Source: Chlorobiota bacterium (GTDB taxonomy: Bacteria > Bacteroidota > Ignavibacteria > OLB7). Taken from it: a stretch of 64,000 nt of DNA. The stretch is from NCBI GenBank assembly GCA_016710285.1, contig JADJXR010000001.1:2544501-2608500 (forward strand), in the 5' to 3' direction. Shown piece by piece: positions 16,922 through 26,500 of this stretch; position 1 is the stretch's first letter, and every line of letters begins with the position of its first letter. Below the pieces are notes generated by a model that saw nothing but the letters and a program-made list of their open reading frames with translations, was not told the origin of the DNA and ran no database searches. A program made the translations under genes and the position numbers.

Positions 16922-17896
16922 ATGACAACCTTACGCTACTGCAAAAATTTAGCCTCCTTTTTTATAGGAATGGCCTGTGCACTCCTTTATGGCTGTAGCT
17001 CAACAACTGTAGAACCATTAATAAGTTTCCATTCCATTCAGCAGTATGATGATGGAACAGAAATAATCGCCGTCACCACACACTTGAACAATGATTCCAT
17101 TGTTTTTGGTCAAAGCCGACTTCGAGAATCCATATTCAAGTACGTTGGCCGAAATGGGGACTCGCTACAACTGAGGTTGTGGTATCCACCGGAGGGGCAA
17201 TATGATCCACAACAATTAATGCTTTTCATCCCTGGGTATGGTGCCAGCAGTTTAACAATGTTCCCAATGGGTCTCGCATCTACTCGAAGGAATATCGTTA
17301 CTGGCATTGTCACCCTTCGAGGGTCTGGTCTCAATGCTCGCCATAATCCTACATTTGGATTACAAGAACACGAAGACGTAGTGGATGCAATTAGAGCATT
17401 ACAGCGTACGATGCAGCCTCGTTTGAAAGTCGCAATATTTGGCGTTTCTCTGGGAGGTGTTGTTGCGGTTAATGCGGCTGCTGAGGATTCTCATGCTGAG
17501 GATCCCCATATTGTTGGAATTGCTTTGGAGGGACTTCCCTGGGATTTACAGCAGGCAGCTTCCCGTGCGCTAAGCGGTCGCGAGCTTGCAATTGTTGAGT
17601 ATGTCTTACAGGGGCGTGAGGCTTTTGTTGATAGCCTCTCTCCAAAACGCTCTATTCCTCGCCTCAATGCAGCAATTCCATTGCTGGCACAATGGGGAGG
17701 CAAGGACGAAGTAGTGACAACTGAAGATCAGAAATTATTACGTGAAGCATTAATAAAAGTCAATCCAACAATTACGATCCACTCAATAGATTCCGCCGGA
17801 CATACAATGCGTTTGGGGTGGCCACTTCCGCAACAACAAGCAGTAGCAATCAACGAAGAAATCATAACAACCCTGCAACAAGCACTTAGCAAGTGA
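16922..17896 (+). CDS. Lipoprotein alpha/beta hydrolase
   Basis: A 324-residue protein with a lipoprotein signal peptide: hydrophobic segment and lipobox LLYGC with the modified cysteine at residue 25. The mature part is an alpha/beta hydrolase with nucleophile elbow GVSLGG (about residues 179-184), a likely acid in WGGKDEV and a likely base in DSAGHTM. Residues near LFIPGYGASS fit the oxyanion-hole strand. The substrate is unknown; it would act at an outer or inner membrane surface. Composition is AT-richer than the core genes. A run of nine G follows directly after the stop. Confidence 0.82.
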   Translation: MTTLRYCKNLASFFIGMACALLYGCSSTTVEPLISFHSIQQYDDGTEIIAVTTHLNNDSIVFGQSRLRESIFKYVGRNGDSLQLRLWYPPEGQYDPQQLMLFIPGYGASSLTMFPMGLASTRRNIVTGIVTLRGSGLNARHNPTFGLQEHEDVVDAIRALQRTMQPRLKVAIFGVSLGGVVAVNAAAEDSHAEDPHIVGIALEGLPWDLQQAASRALSGRELAIVEYVLQGREAFVDSLSPKRSIPRLNAAIPLLAQWGGKDEVVTTEDQKLLREALIKVNPTITIHSIDSAGHTMRLGWPLPQQQAVAINEEIITTLQQALSK

Positions 17897-17976
17897 CCGG
17901 GGGGGGGATATACTCAATACACAGTGGTTTGCGAAAATCAGACCGAAAGGTGAAGGCCTTCGACTACCGACAACCC

Positions 17977-18011
17977 GAGCACCTTACGGTAATTTCCGAT
18001 ACTTTGAAATG
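17977..18011 (+). promoter_or_regulatory. Upstream element shared with the gene at 20.4 kb
   Basis: This 35-base stretch matches 20334-20368 at 28 of 35 positions without gaps. Both copies begin GAGCACCTT and end CTTTG-A/G-AATG, and both sit 40-60 bases before the start of a gene for an exported protein. It could be a promoter or regulator site, or a degenerate fragment of the hairpin repeat family. Confidence 0.4.
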
Positions 18012-18781
18012 CTCCCTAGGGCAAACAGGAACAGTTCTCTGGCACACAACATTTTTTACGGAGGAATGCAATGCTAAAAGATTGCTGGCTATATAAAAAA
18101 ACGAGGATGATTGCTGTCATCGCTACAGCTATTTTTCTTGCTTCTAATACCGCTTATCCACAATCCAATACTGCTATGGAAAAAGATAGCGCAAAGGATC
18201 TGCTGTATCATGCACGCAATTCATGTTTAAGCGTGCGCACCGCTAAGTATTACGTGCATTCTTATAGAAGCAACCCAGACGGCAAGCCAGCTATTCATAG
18301 TGGTAATGTGCTGCTATACCGAGATAGCACAAACAATCCATTAGGTTGGAAAGTTCGCTTTGAAGCGGATAACGGTATCATATACTGTTATACAGGAGAA
18401 GAGGTAAAAGTTTTAGATCCAAAGTCTAAAAGGTTTATCACCGTAGATGCTGCGCAAGGAGCAGATAAGATGATTAAGGGAGGTGTGATTTCGGGGTTGA
18501 TCTTTAACGTGCTAACCGATACTGCTATGTGGGAGAATATCATTCATCTATCGAATGATGTTTCCTTAGAGGAAGACCAGAAGATGGAAAGCATTTTGTG
18601 TAAAGTGATAAAAGTCAGTTTTCCTGATACAGAACTATTTAGCCAATTAACAACTCGACTATGTATAGACCCAAATAGCTTTCTTGTACACAAGAAAATC
18701 AATCATTCAGTATATAATAGACCTCTTTCAAAAGTCTAGATTACGGGTTATGTTTGGGGTCAACCAACATAAGGAAGAAGG

Positions 18782-19608
18782 ATGCAATACGCAGAGATTC
18801 GTGATCGTTCACCGGAACAATTTCGACGCTTAACGGGTGTGTTGCCGACAACCTTCGAGGCAATGCTCAAGGTCATTCGTGCAGCACGGCGAGAGTTTGG
18901 TCGCCCACCGAAACTGGTGTTGGCCGATCAGCTGTTGTTGACGCTGCTGTATTGGCGGGAGTATCGAGCGCAATATCACCTTGCAGCGGATTTTGGGATC
19001 AGCGAACCGACCTGCAGCCGGATCATTCGGCGAGTGGAGGATGAACTCAGCCAGAGCAAAGAGTTTCAATTGCCGAAGCGTCCGCAACCGCGAGGCGGGG
19101 ACATAGAATTTGCCGTGATCGTGATAGATGCGACAGAAAGCCCGATTGAACGGCCCAAAAAAAGCAAAGGGAGTACTACAGCGGCAAGCGTGGATGCCAC
19201 ACGATCAAGACGCAGGTAGCCATGGCGTTGGGGAGTCGTCGGATACTCAAGACAGAGTTTGGGGTTGGTAGCCAGCATGATTTCGCGTTATTGAAGCAGT
19301 GTGTGGGTCGTGGGTATGGGCGATTGTTGGGGAGTGGGAATCGTTGGATAGCGGATTTGGGATATCTGGGCTTATCGAAGATTCAGAGCAACGTGTGGTT
19401 GCCGCACAAGCGGCGGAAGGGGGTGGAATTAGGAGATTGGGAGAAGGGAGAGAATCGTGAGCACTCGCGGAAGCGGATCGTGATTGAGCATGTGTTTGGT
19501 CGGTTAAAGGTGTTCAAGATCATAGCGGAGAAATATCGAAATCGTCGCAAGCGATTTGATATGAGATTCAACCTCATCGCCGCCATCCATAATTTCGAAC
19601 TCCCTTGA
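18782..19608 (+). CDS. IS5-family transposase, orfA/orfB joined by -1 frameshift (copy 1)
   Basis: orfA (18782-19219) has an N-terminal helix-turn-helix (HTH_Tnp_4-like, GISEPTCSRIIRRVED) and the first catalytic Asp in VIDATESP. The second frame, up to 19608, has the second Asp in IADLGYLG and the Glu in IVIEHVFGRLK. A -1 slip on the A7 run at 19157-19163 joins them into a 275-residue protein reading KKKQREYYSGKRG, the expected IS427 sequence. Without the slip only the 145-residue orfA product is made. The LPHKRRKG segment is intact here, unlike in copy 2, so this copy is the better candidate for activity. Confidence 0.9.
19157..19164 (+). other. Probable programmed -1 frameshift site (copy 1)
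   Basis: AAAAAAAG lies in the zero frame as AAA AAA AGC. A -1 shift gives AAA AAA AAG CAA AGG and opens the downstream transposase frame. Such A-rich slippery runs control transposase levels in many IS families. Confidence 0.75.
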
Positions 19609-20333
19609 AAGCTACTTTTGAAAGAGGTCTAATGATGTTGAATTACTCGACACGTTGTCTTTTTCTAGAATAGAGATAAACAAGCCCTTACCCGCTGATG
19701 CATTTACGTTAGAAAAACCTGATGGCTATGCAGCGCAAGCGATTACAAGACCAGCCTCTAAAGACGAATCACTACCAATTGGAAGCCCTGCTCCTGAGTG
19801 GCACTTGTTTAATGAACAAGGAGAAGAGGTTTCCAGCAAGAGTTTACGGGGCAAAGTGGTTTTATTAGATTTTTGGTATAGCACCTGTGGACCTTGTGTA
19901 AAATCCATGCCAGTAATACAAAGAATTCATGAGAAGTATAAAAACAATGGAGTTGTAGTTGTTGGTATGAATAGCAAAGAAAAGAAAGCTGCTAATGCTG
20001 TTAATTTTATGAACAAAAACAACTACACCTACACACTCGCCCTCCAAGCTGACAGCGTCGCCAGCGCATTCGGCGTGGATTCTTACCCGACCACATATAT
20101 CATAGATGCTGAGGGAAAAATTATACATAAAGAAATAGGGTTCGGCGACGAAACAGAAGAAAAGATCAATGAAATAATGGATAGGATTTTGCAGAAATAA
20201 GCGATGTAAGTAATCGGCAGTGCTCATGTGAAGTGAATTGCAAAATGCCAAAACGCTTGATTGCGCTGCAAAATCCACAGATTAAAAACCTGTGACCAAT
20301 CCTGATAAAGATCGAGGCTGATATTGAGTAATT

Positions 20334-20368
20334 GAGCACCTTGCCCCAATTCCCGACACTTTGGAATG
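20334..20368 (+). promoter_or_regulatory. Second copy of the shared upstream element
   Basis: The match to 17977-18011 is 28/35 without gaps. It lies 42 bases before the ATG of the YCF48-like secreted protein gene. A CTGATAAAGATCG segment just upstream (about 20301-20314) resembles a hairpin module of the 11.7 kb repeat array. Confidence 0.4.
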
Positions 20369-20409
20369 TGTCTTTTCAATCATAATCTCAATAACTAGAC
20401 CACAAAACC

Positions 20410-21759
20410 ATGAAACACCCTTCCTTCTCTATCGGCCAATTAATAGCGGTGGCTTTTCTCTGCGTGCTTCCAGCGTATGCTCAAACCGATTGGAAAATTG
20501 TTGATTCTGTATTTGGTAGAAACTACTCCGATTTATCATGTGCATCAAATGACGATTGTATGTTTGTCGGTTCTATACAAGATGATTTTGCAAACTATAA
20601 TTTTCGCTCAATAGTTCACCACACAACCGATGGTGGAAAAAGTTGGCAGATTGTTTTGCGGGATTCTGTACAATGGCCGCCGAACCCTCATCTACCACTG
20701 GAGTACCACTTTATTGCCCATCCAACCACAAACCTTTGTATTGTTGCTGCCGACAGCGGAGCAATTATGCGGTCGGATGATGCAGGGAAAACGTGGGATA
20801 GAATCAACATGGCAGATTCTACAAGGAAATTTGTTGAAATAGATATGCCTACGGAAGAATTTGGAGTGATAGCTCAATTGCCACGAAGCATATTCCTAAC
20901 AGTAGATCAAGGGCTGACGTGGAAAAAACTTGTTATGCCAGATACTGTTGATGATTTAGTTATCAGTGATGTTGCTTCGCCTAAGCCGGGCATAATTATC
21001 GCTAAATACAGTAATGCACCTCAAATAATTCTTACGGTAATTAGTTACGACTCTGGGCAAACTTGGCAAGTATATCCTGGGACCTTAGATGCAGGAAGAT
21101 TTTATTTCTACAATGAGCTGAAAGGGTGGGCTTGTGGTATTCAGCTTGATTCTGCCACCAGTATTCAGGGGGAAGATGTGATCTATGGCACCACGGATGG
21201 TGGTAAAACATGGAAAGAGCAGCTGAGAAAAAGGATACAGCCGAATTATGGAATCTATGACTTCGATTTTCTTGACGAAGAAAATGGGATAGCCGTTGGA
21301 GCCGGTGGAAAAATTCTGCGCACCACCAATGGCGGAGAAGAATGGGTGCAAGAAACAATTCCAATACCAATAGCTCAATTCCCCAGCCTTGTTGGTGTTC
21401 ATTTTAAATCGCCGAATAAAGCCTTAACCGCCACATGGACCGGGATTATTCTGGAGTGGCAGCCAGGGGTTGCTTCTGCCGAAGAAGAATATCGGGTATC
21501 CTCGTCGGTGCAACTCTCACCGAACCCTGCCTGCAACCAACTGACTGTTAGCGTAGAATTGCCGCAGGAAACATTGATGGAGGCTGCATTGTATGACGTG
21601 ATAGGGCAGAAAGTCTGCACGATTGCCCAACCCCACTATGGTAGCGCAGGCAGGCACACAATTTCCGCTTCGGTTGCGGAGTTGCCGGCTGGGGTGTATT
21701 ATTGCCAACTGCTTCTTGGGAGCCAGAAGATTATTCGGCCACTGGTGATTGCCCGATAG
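20410..21759 (+). CDS. Secreted YCF48/BNR-repeat protein with type IX sorting domain
   Basis: A 449-residue protein with an N-terminal Sec signal (ends LPAYAQ), at least six beta-propeller blade motifs of the form T-x-D-x-G-x-x-W (for example TTDGGKSW, SDDAGKTW, VDQGLTW, YDSGQTW, TTDGGKTW) and a C-terminal Por/T9SS type A domain beginning LSPNPACNQL and ending with a lysine/arginine-flanked strand. The propeller resembles the YCF48/Hcf136 fold, but in these secreted proteins the function is generally unknown. It would be exported through the type IX system and anchored or released outside. Confidence 0.85.
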   Translation: MKHPSFSIGQLIAVAFLCVLPAYAQTDWKIVDSVFGRNYSDLSCASNDDCMFVGSIQDDFANYNFRSIVHHTTDGGKSWQIVLRDSVQWPPNPHLPLEYHFIAHPTTNLCIVAADSGAIMRSDDAGKTWDRINMADSTRKFVEIDMPTEEFGVIAQLPRSIFLTVDQGLTWKKLVMPDTVDDLVISDVASPKPGIIIAKYSNAPQIILTVISYDSGQTWQVYPGTLDAGRFYFYNELKGWACGIQLDSATSIQGEDVIYGTTDGGKTWKEQLRKRIQPNYGIYDFDFLDEENGIAVGAGGKILRTTNGGEEWVQETIPIPIAQFPSLVGVHFKSPNKALTATWTGIILEWQPGVASAEEEYRVSSSVQLSPNPACNQLTVSVELPQETLMEAALYDVIGQKVCTIAQPHYGSAGRHTISASVAELPAGVYYCQLLLGSQKIIRPLVIAR

Positions 21760-21866
21760 ATCAACGAAGCATCAGCCCGGAGAAATCCGGGCTGATGTTG
21801 CATGGAGTTTGCGGGTGTTGTTTGGCACTTCCACCCGTATCTCCCTCTCCCCGTATATTCGCCGCC

Positions 21867-22301
21867 ATGCGTGAAATTCCTTTGGGATACCAGTTTACCA
21901 TGCGGGTGCGTGTCACCGGCGCAATGACCGCCACGTTCTTTGGTTCCACAATCCACCGGGTCTATGCCACCTTTGCCTTGATTGAGCACGCCGAGTATGC
22001 CTCGCGCCAAGCAATCCTCCCGTTCCTCGATCCGGAAGATGATGCCGTTGGCGCGGCGGTGACGGTGGAGCATTCCGCCCCGGCAATTGTTGGCGACGTG
22101 GTGACCGTCACCGCAACCGTTGCCCAGGTTGAGGGGCGCACCATCCTTTGCCGGTTTGCCGTGGCCAACGGGGACCAACTGCTGGCCACCGGAACCCAAA
22201 CCCAACGAGTGGTCGGCAAGGCGCGGCTGAAGCAGAAAATCGCGGAGTTATACCAGCGAAGCGAGGGGAGAGAAGATGCGGCAGAAGCGGACACTCCATA
22301 A
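21867..22301 (+). CDS. Hotdog-fold thioesterase-like protein
   Basis: A 144-residue protein resembling the fluoroacetyl-CoA-type (FlK) hotdog thioesterases. Features seen are a central helix region HAEYASRQAI, an AVTVEHSAPAIVGDVVTVTATV segment (the alternating beta strands of the hotdog fold, with the conserved H and P) and LATGTQTQRVV near the end. It probably hydrolyses a small acyl-CoA; the substrate is unknown. ATG 21867 is used because the conserved fold starts soon after; the frame remains open upstream into the preceding gene. Confidence 0.75.
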   Translation: MREIPLGYQFTMRVRVTGAMTATFFGSTIHRVYATFALIEHAEYASRQAILPFLDPEDDAVGAAVTVEHSAPAIVGDVVTVTATVAQVEGRTILCRFAVANGDQLLATGTQTQRVVGKARLKQKIAELYQRSEGREDAAEADTP

Positions 22302-22324
22302 CCACCACCTTGCTCACAGAACCA

Positions 22325-22624
22325 GTGCCCATTCTTACCATCATCTTGCTTTGCATCGCTGCGGTGCTTCCTGTCCTTGGGTTTATCCTGATGCTCGGCT
22401 TTGCCCGCAAAGGGGAGACGCTTCCCGAACGCCGCTGGCGAAAACGTCACGGGCTGCTGTTTTGGGTGCTGATCCCGGCACTGCTTGGGGCTGGCATCGT
22501 GCTTGGCATCCTTGAGTTCCTGCCCGATCTCTCCACCAAACTTTCTGTCCTGCTGCTGGGGGTTACGACGGCAACGGGAATGGCACTCCAACGGCGGCAT
22601 GAGGAGAAGAGGGGAGGGGTGTAG
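22325..22624 (+). CDS. Small membrane protein
   Basis: About 99 residues from GTG 22325 (TTG 22310 is an alternative). Two hydrophobic helices are predicted (about 4-26 and 42-62), separated by a charged FARKGETLPERRWRKRHG loop, with a possible third. No known family is recognised. It is read in the same direction as the thioesterase and starts only about 23 bases after it, which suggests an operon. The lack of an ATG start and the short length make it tentative. Confidence 0.5.
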   Translation: MPILTIILLCIAAVLPVLGFILMLGFARKGETLPERRWRKRHGLLFWVLIPALLGAGIVLGILEFLPDLSTKLSVLLLGVTTATGMALQRRHEEKRGGV

Positions 22625-23116
22625 ATGTGCCCTCAAGCCACGCACGGCTTCTCAAAAAATTCTCCCGAAGCATTCCCCGGCCATCCCGAGGAAGGCGGGG
22701 TAGCGGCCCCGATCTTTATCGGGGCCGAGTCAGATGCCGCCGAAGGCTAAAGACCTTTTATCAATCCCGACGGATGTCGGGGCGGCTACCTCTCCGTCAG
22801 CTGCTCTGGCGTTGCTTGTGGAGGAAGTCACGGAGAGGGGGTTGGAGGGTGAGGTTGAGTAGGGGCGGGCGGAGGGGGCAAGTTGGCTTCCTCTATCTCT
22901 CCCCCCCATTTAAGAACCTTTTAGGAACATGGATGATGTTGGATCCAAGCTGAAAATCGGCGCTTGAACGAAGCCTGCCAGCATGGGTGAAGTTGGGCGG
23001 CTCGGGAAGAAAATCCTCTTCCGGCTGGAATCCTGCTAACGGATGGAACCAGCAACCCGTTACCAACTATCGCCCAATGCTGATGCTTTGATGTTGCAGC
23101 CGATTCCTGCCAAACT
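22625..23116. other. Non-coding interval holding a solo repeat copy
   Basis: Apart from the repeat at 22697-22790 I see nothing in these 492 bases that looks coding. There is G-rich sequence near 22830-22880 and mixed sequence before the zinc-ribbon gene. A promoter for the downstream zinc-ribbon/regulator pair is likely in 22920-23116, but I cannot point to its boxes. Confidence 0.5.
22697..22790. repeat. Solo copy of the hairpin repeat family
   Basis: It contains the same modules as the 11.7 kb array, in inverse orientation: GGGGTAGC, the hairpin GGCCCCGATCTTTATCGGGGCC (shorter here in citation than in sequence: arms about 22705-22710 and 22721-22726), GCCGAAGGCTAAAGACCT, then CCCGAC-GGATGTCGGGG and GGCTACC. 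It shows that the family is dispersed and not a single local array. Confidence 0.85.
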
Positions 23117-23371
23117 ATGCTAACCGTCCACGAACCGATGACCACGATGAAACGCTTCTCCCGCTGTGTTGGCTGCGGAGCCGTCAACGATGCCAATTCC
23201 CCCCTCTGTTACCTTTGCGGAAGCACCTCGCTGCTAACAACCTGCCCGCTGTGCGATGCCCCTTTGGACAACCCATTGCACACCATCTGCCCATCCTGCG
23301 GCATGGCCTATGCCCGCTCCATTTGCTTGCGTCGGCCACACAATCTTCCAGGAACTTCATCGCAAGGGTAG
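23117..23371 (+). CDS. Small double zinc-ribbon protein
   Basis: About 84 residues; ATGs at 23138 and 23147 are also possible. Four CxxC knuckles are visible: CVGC, CYLC, CPLC and CPSC, which suggests two zinc-binding ribbons. A short non-conserved tail follows. It lies 132 bases before the large AAA/SARP-like regulator on the same strand. Such ribbons usually mediate protein or nucleic-acid contact; no enzymatic motif is seen. A link with the regulator is inferred from position only. Confidence 0.6.
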   Translation: MLTVHEPMTTMKRFSRCVGCGAVNDANSPLCYLCGSTSLLTTCPLCDAPLDNPLHTICPSCGMAYARSICLRRPHNLPGTSSQG

Positions 23372-23503
23372 CAAGGGAATCGTGGCAATGGGCGGTCCGC
23401 CATTTCCGATCGCCCAGTCCACGGGCCGCCACCTTTCCGAACGACCGATTCTCCCACGATTCCTTCCCTTCCTCAATCCATTTTTTTCTCGTTTCTTTCC
23501 GGC

Positions 23504-26500
23504 GTGATGATGTCGCCTAAAATTCGAGAGTTTATCAACCGGGGCATTATGCCGCTGGTGGGGCGCGAGCGCGAGCAGCGCACCCTGCTGGATGCATTTG
23601 CCATGTTGCTGGAGGGGGAACCGCGCGCAATCTGGATGACAGGAATTGCCGGCGTTGGCAAAAGCCGATTGCTGGATGAACTGAAACACCACGCCCGCGA
23701 CCACGCCGCGCGCGCCCTTGTGGTTCATGCAAAATGGTACGAAGGGGAGGCCGTGGAGCTTGGCCCGCTTAGCAACGCGCTTGAGGTTCTTCGCCCCGCG
23801 ATTGCTGCCCCCCTTGCTGCCCGCATCTACCGCGATGGAGCAATCGCCACCGTTGACGCTGCCGTGGAAGCGGTGCAGATTGCCTCGCGCCGGTATCCCG
23901 TGGTGATGATTCTGGATGATCTTCACTATCTGAGCGGATCGTCCGAATTGATCCGCTTTGTGGGGGCGTTGGAGGAAATCCCACTGCTGCTGGTGGTGAC
24001 AACACGCCCGGTGGAAAACCCTGCGCTTCGGGCGTTCCGTTCGGCGTTGGTGGGGTCGCTGCCGCCGATGGAGTTAGAGCTTGGCTCCCTTGATGGGGCC
24101 GCGATTGCCGAGGCCTCCGTCGCGCTGTTTGGCCAGGCCCCACCCGCCGAAATGCTTGGCCAGCTGGCGGATCTTTCCGGAGGATTGCCCCTTGCCTTGC
24201 GTGAGGTTTTTCGGGAGCTGATGGCTGCCGACCACATCGCCCAATCCCCCAACGGCGACGCTTGGGGCTGGCAGACCCCTTTCCTCCCCGATGAAGAACT
24301 CCGCCAAATTGGCGATCGCGTCCACGGTTTTTCTGGCAGGCTTGCTTCGCTTCCCCCGCACGAGCGGGCGATGCTGGTGCTGGCGGCCTCGTTGGGCGAG
24401 CAGTTCAACCGCGAACTGCTGCGCCAGCTTGCCGAACGCACCGTTGGTTGGGATGACCATGATTTCGAGCGGCTGATTCTGGGGGGATTCATTGCCGTGG
24501 CCACCCCCTCCATCCGTATCGGCGCGCAGGAAACTGAGGGGCGCGTCTGCTACGCCTTCCAGCACACCCTTCTTTGGAAAGCCGCTGCCGCGCTCAATCC
24601 CCCAGGGCTTCCATCCCCGGGGGACATTGCAACTGCAACGCTTTCCATCCTGACCACCGGAGCCGGAGAATTGTACGGCGTGCTGCCGTTGGAGGGGGCG
24701 CACGTTGGGGGATTTGGCGAAGAAGAGCTTCGGCGGTTGTTCCATTGGCTGGTGGCGGTAGGGCGGAAGCTCTCCCCAATCTATGCCGAAACCTACGTCG
24801 CGCTTTGCCGGGCCGTGCTGGAACCGTGTCGGATTCCAGAGGTGGCCAGCCGGGCCGAACAGCGGATGGCGGAAGAATATCTGGCCGCGCTTTCGGCCTA
24901 CGGCGAGCGGCTGTACGTCACCGGCGCGCGCGAGCCGCTGCAGGAGGTTGCCGCCCAGATTGCGGGGATGCTGGACCGGATGAAATCGAATCCCCCCGCC
25001 ACCGCCCCCGAACGGGTTGTTCGGTTGGATGCTGCCGTGGTCGTTTGGCGCGATGCCATGTTGGCCGGGGACCCCAGCCGCGCCAAAGGATTCTTGGATG
25101 AACTGCTGACGGTGCTTCCCCCCCCGTCCCAACAAACCGACCGCGAGCTTCGTGGCGCTGCCGAGGCGATTCGGCTGCTGGCCAGCTACTCCTTTGCTCG
25201 TGGTGAGTTCGCGGAAATGTCCGCCATGACCGCACCCTACATCGCCGAGCTGGACCGCGTCCGCCCCGAAACCCTGAACGCCCTGATGAAGGTCCTGCTG
25301 TACGCCATGATGGGAGCGCGGCGAATGGAAGAAGCGTGGCAGATGGTGGAGGCCGGGCTGCGGCTCCGTCGCGAGGCGGATTTGTTCACCGAGTATGAGT
25401 TGCTGTTGCACGCGGCCAACTACTGGCAGCGGGTGGGCCAGCTTCAGAAAGTGCGCCAGCACGCCACCGAGCTGCGCGCCCTTGTGGACCGGTTCCCGGC
25501 CTACCGGAATCTTAGCACCAACTACTTCCACCTTCCCTACGTTGCCGCTGCAAACGGGGAGGTGGAGGAGCTTGAGCGGCTGGAAACCGCGTTCACGGCC
25601 ACGCCCCCGCCGGCCCGTTCATCGGTGGTGCAAACCGCCATTGCCCAGATTAAATTTCTGGATGCTTGGAGCCTTCTGGGAATGGCCAGCCGAGCATTGG
25701 CCACGGCGGGGAAACTTCAGCTTTCGTTGCTTTCGCCGTTGCAGCAGCTGCAGGTGACCGAGAAGGTGGTCCGCGCCCACATTGATGCCGGCAACGCTCC
25801 GGCGGCAAGCCAAGCCGTGCAGGCGTTGAACGATTTGGCCGAGCAAGTTGGCGGCGATTACTCCACCCCCAACACCATCTCATGGCAACGCCTGCTGACG
25901 CTTCGGGTGCTGGCCGAAGGGATTGGCCAGAAGGAGCCAGAGCGATTGCGCGGAATGATTATGGAGATGGAGGCCCAGCAGATTGAAGATGGAGATGCCT
26001 TCCGGGCGGCGCAGATAGTGCTGCGCGCTGCCGAGCAAGTGCCGGAACGGAAGCGGGAGTTTAACGAAGCCGGATACCATGCCATTGAGCTTGCCGCCGC
26101 GCGTGCAAAAACCGAACAAGCAACTGGGCTGGCCCATTACCAGTTGGATCGCCTATCCGAGCTGCTTCCAAAAACCCGGTTGGCAAAATTCCGCCAGTTG
26201 ATTGGCCCCGATCCCCGGTCCACCGCGCAGCAGGAAGAGCCGGAGCGGGGAAGCGAGGCGGCCCCGCCAGCAGCCGGGCTGGTTGCCGGTCCGATTTTGC
26301 GAACCTTCGGGGCGCTGCGAATCGAGGGGGCGGGGGAGACCTCCGCAAAAATTGAATCCAAAACCCGGACGATGGTGGCGGTCCTGGTGACGGCCCGAAT
26401 GGGGGGGACCCGCTCAATCGGCGAGCTTACCCGCGACCGCCTGGCCGATCTTCTCTGGCCCGATATGTCGCTGGAACGGGCGGTGAACAACCTTCACGTC

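Larger units (their letters stand above)
18719..19630 (+). mobile_element. IS5-family (IS427-like) insertion sequence, copy 1
   Basis: A 912-base element with perfect 17-base terminal inverted repeats (AGACCTCTTTCAAAAGT at 18719-18735, its complement at 19614-19630). It is flanked by a 3-base direct repeat AAT at 18716-18718 and 19631-19633. It carries a two-frame DDE transposase. A second copy of identical length and orientation is at 60159-61070 and is also flanked by AAT, which makes the boundaries secure. Size, IR length, frameshifted transposase and short duplication fit the IS427 group of IS5; the exact IS name is not determined. Confidence 0.95.
18071..20200 (+). pseudogene. Exported thioredoxin-domain protein gene split by an IS element
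   Basis: The 5' part (18071-18718) encodes a signal peptide and a domain resembling outer-membrane lipoprotein-sorting/DUF2092 proteins. The 3' part (19634-20200) encodes a TlpA/ResA-like thioredoxin fold with the redox motif STCGPC. Removing the IS (18719-19630) and one AAT duplicate restores one continuous frame of 404 codons, joining ...HSVYN to DVELLD.... GGAGG precedes ATG 18071. As it stands the protein ends at RPLSKV, encoded by the IS end, and lacks the thioredoxin domain, so redox function is presumably lost. The 3' piece lacks a clear start of its own. Confidence 0.88.

Noticed and set aside
24074..25531. Minus-strand frame of 485 codons opposite the first large regulator
   Set aside because: Antisense to the ATPase gene and without any recognisable fold pattern.
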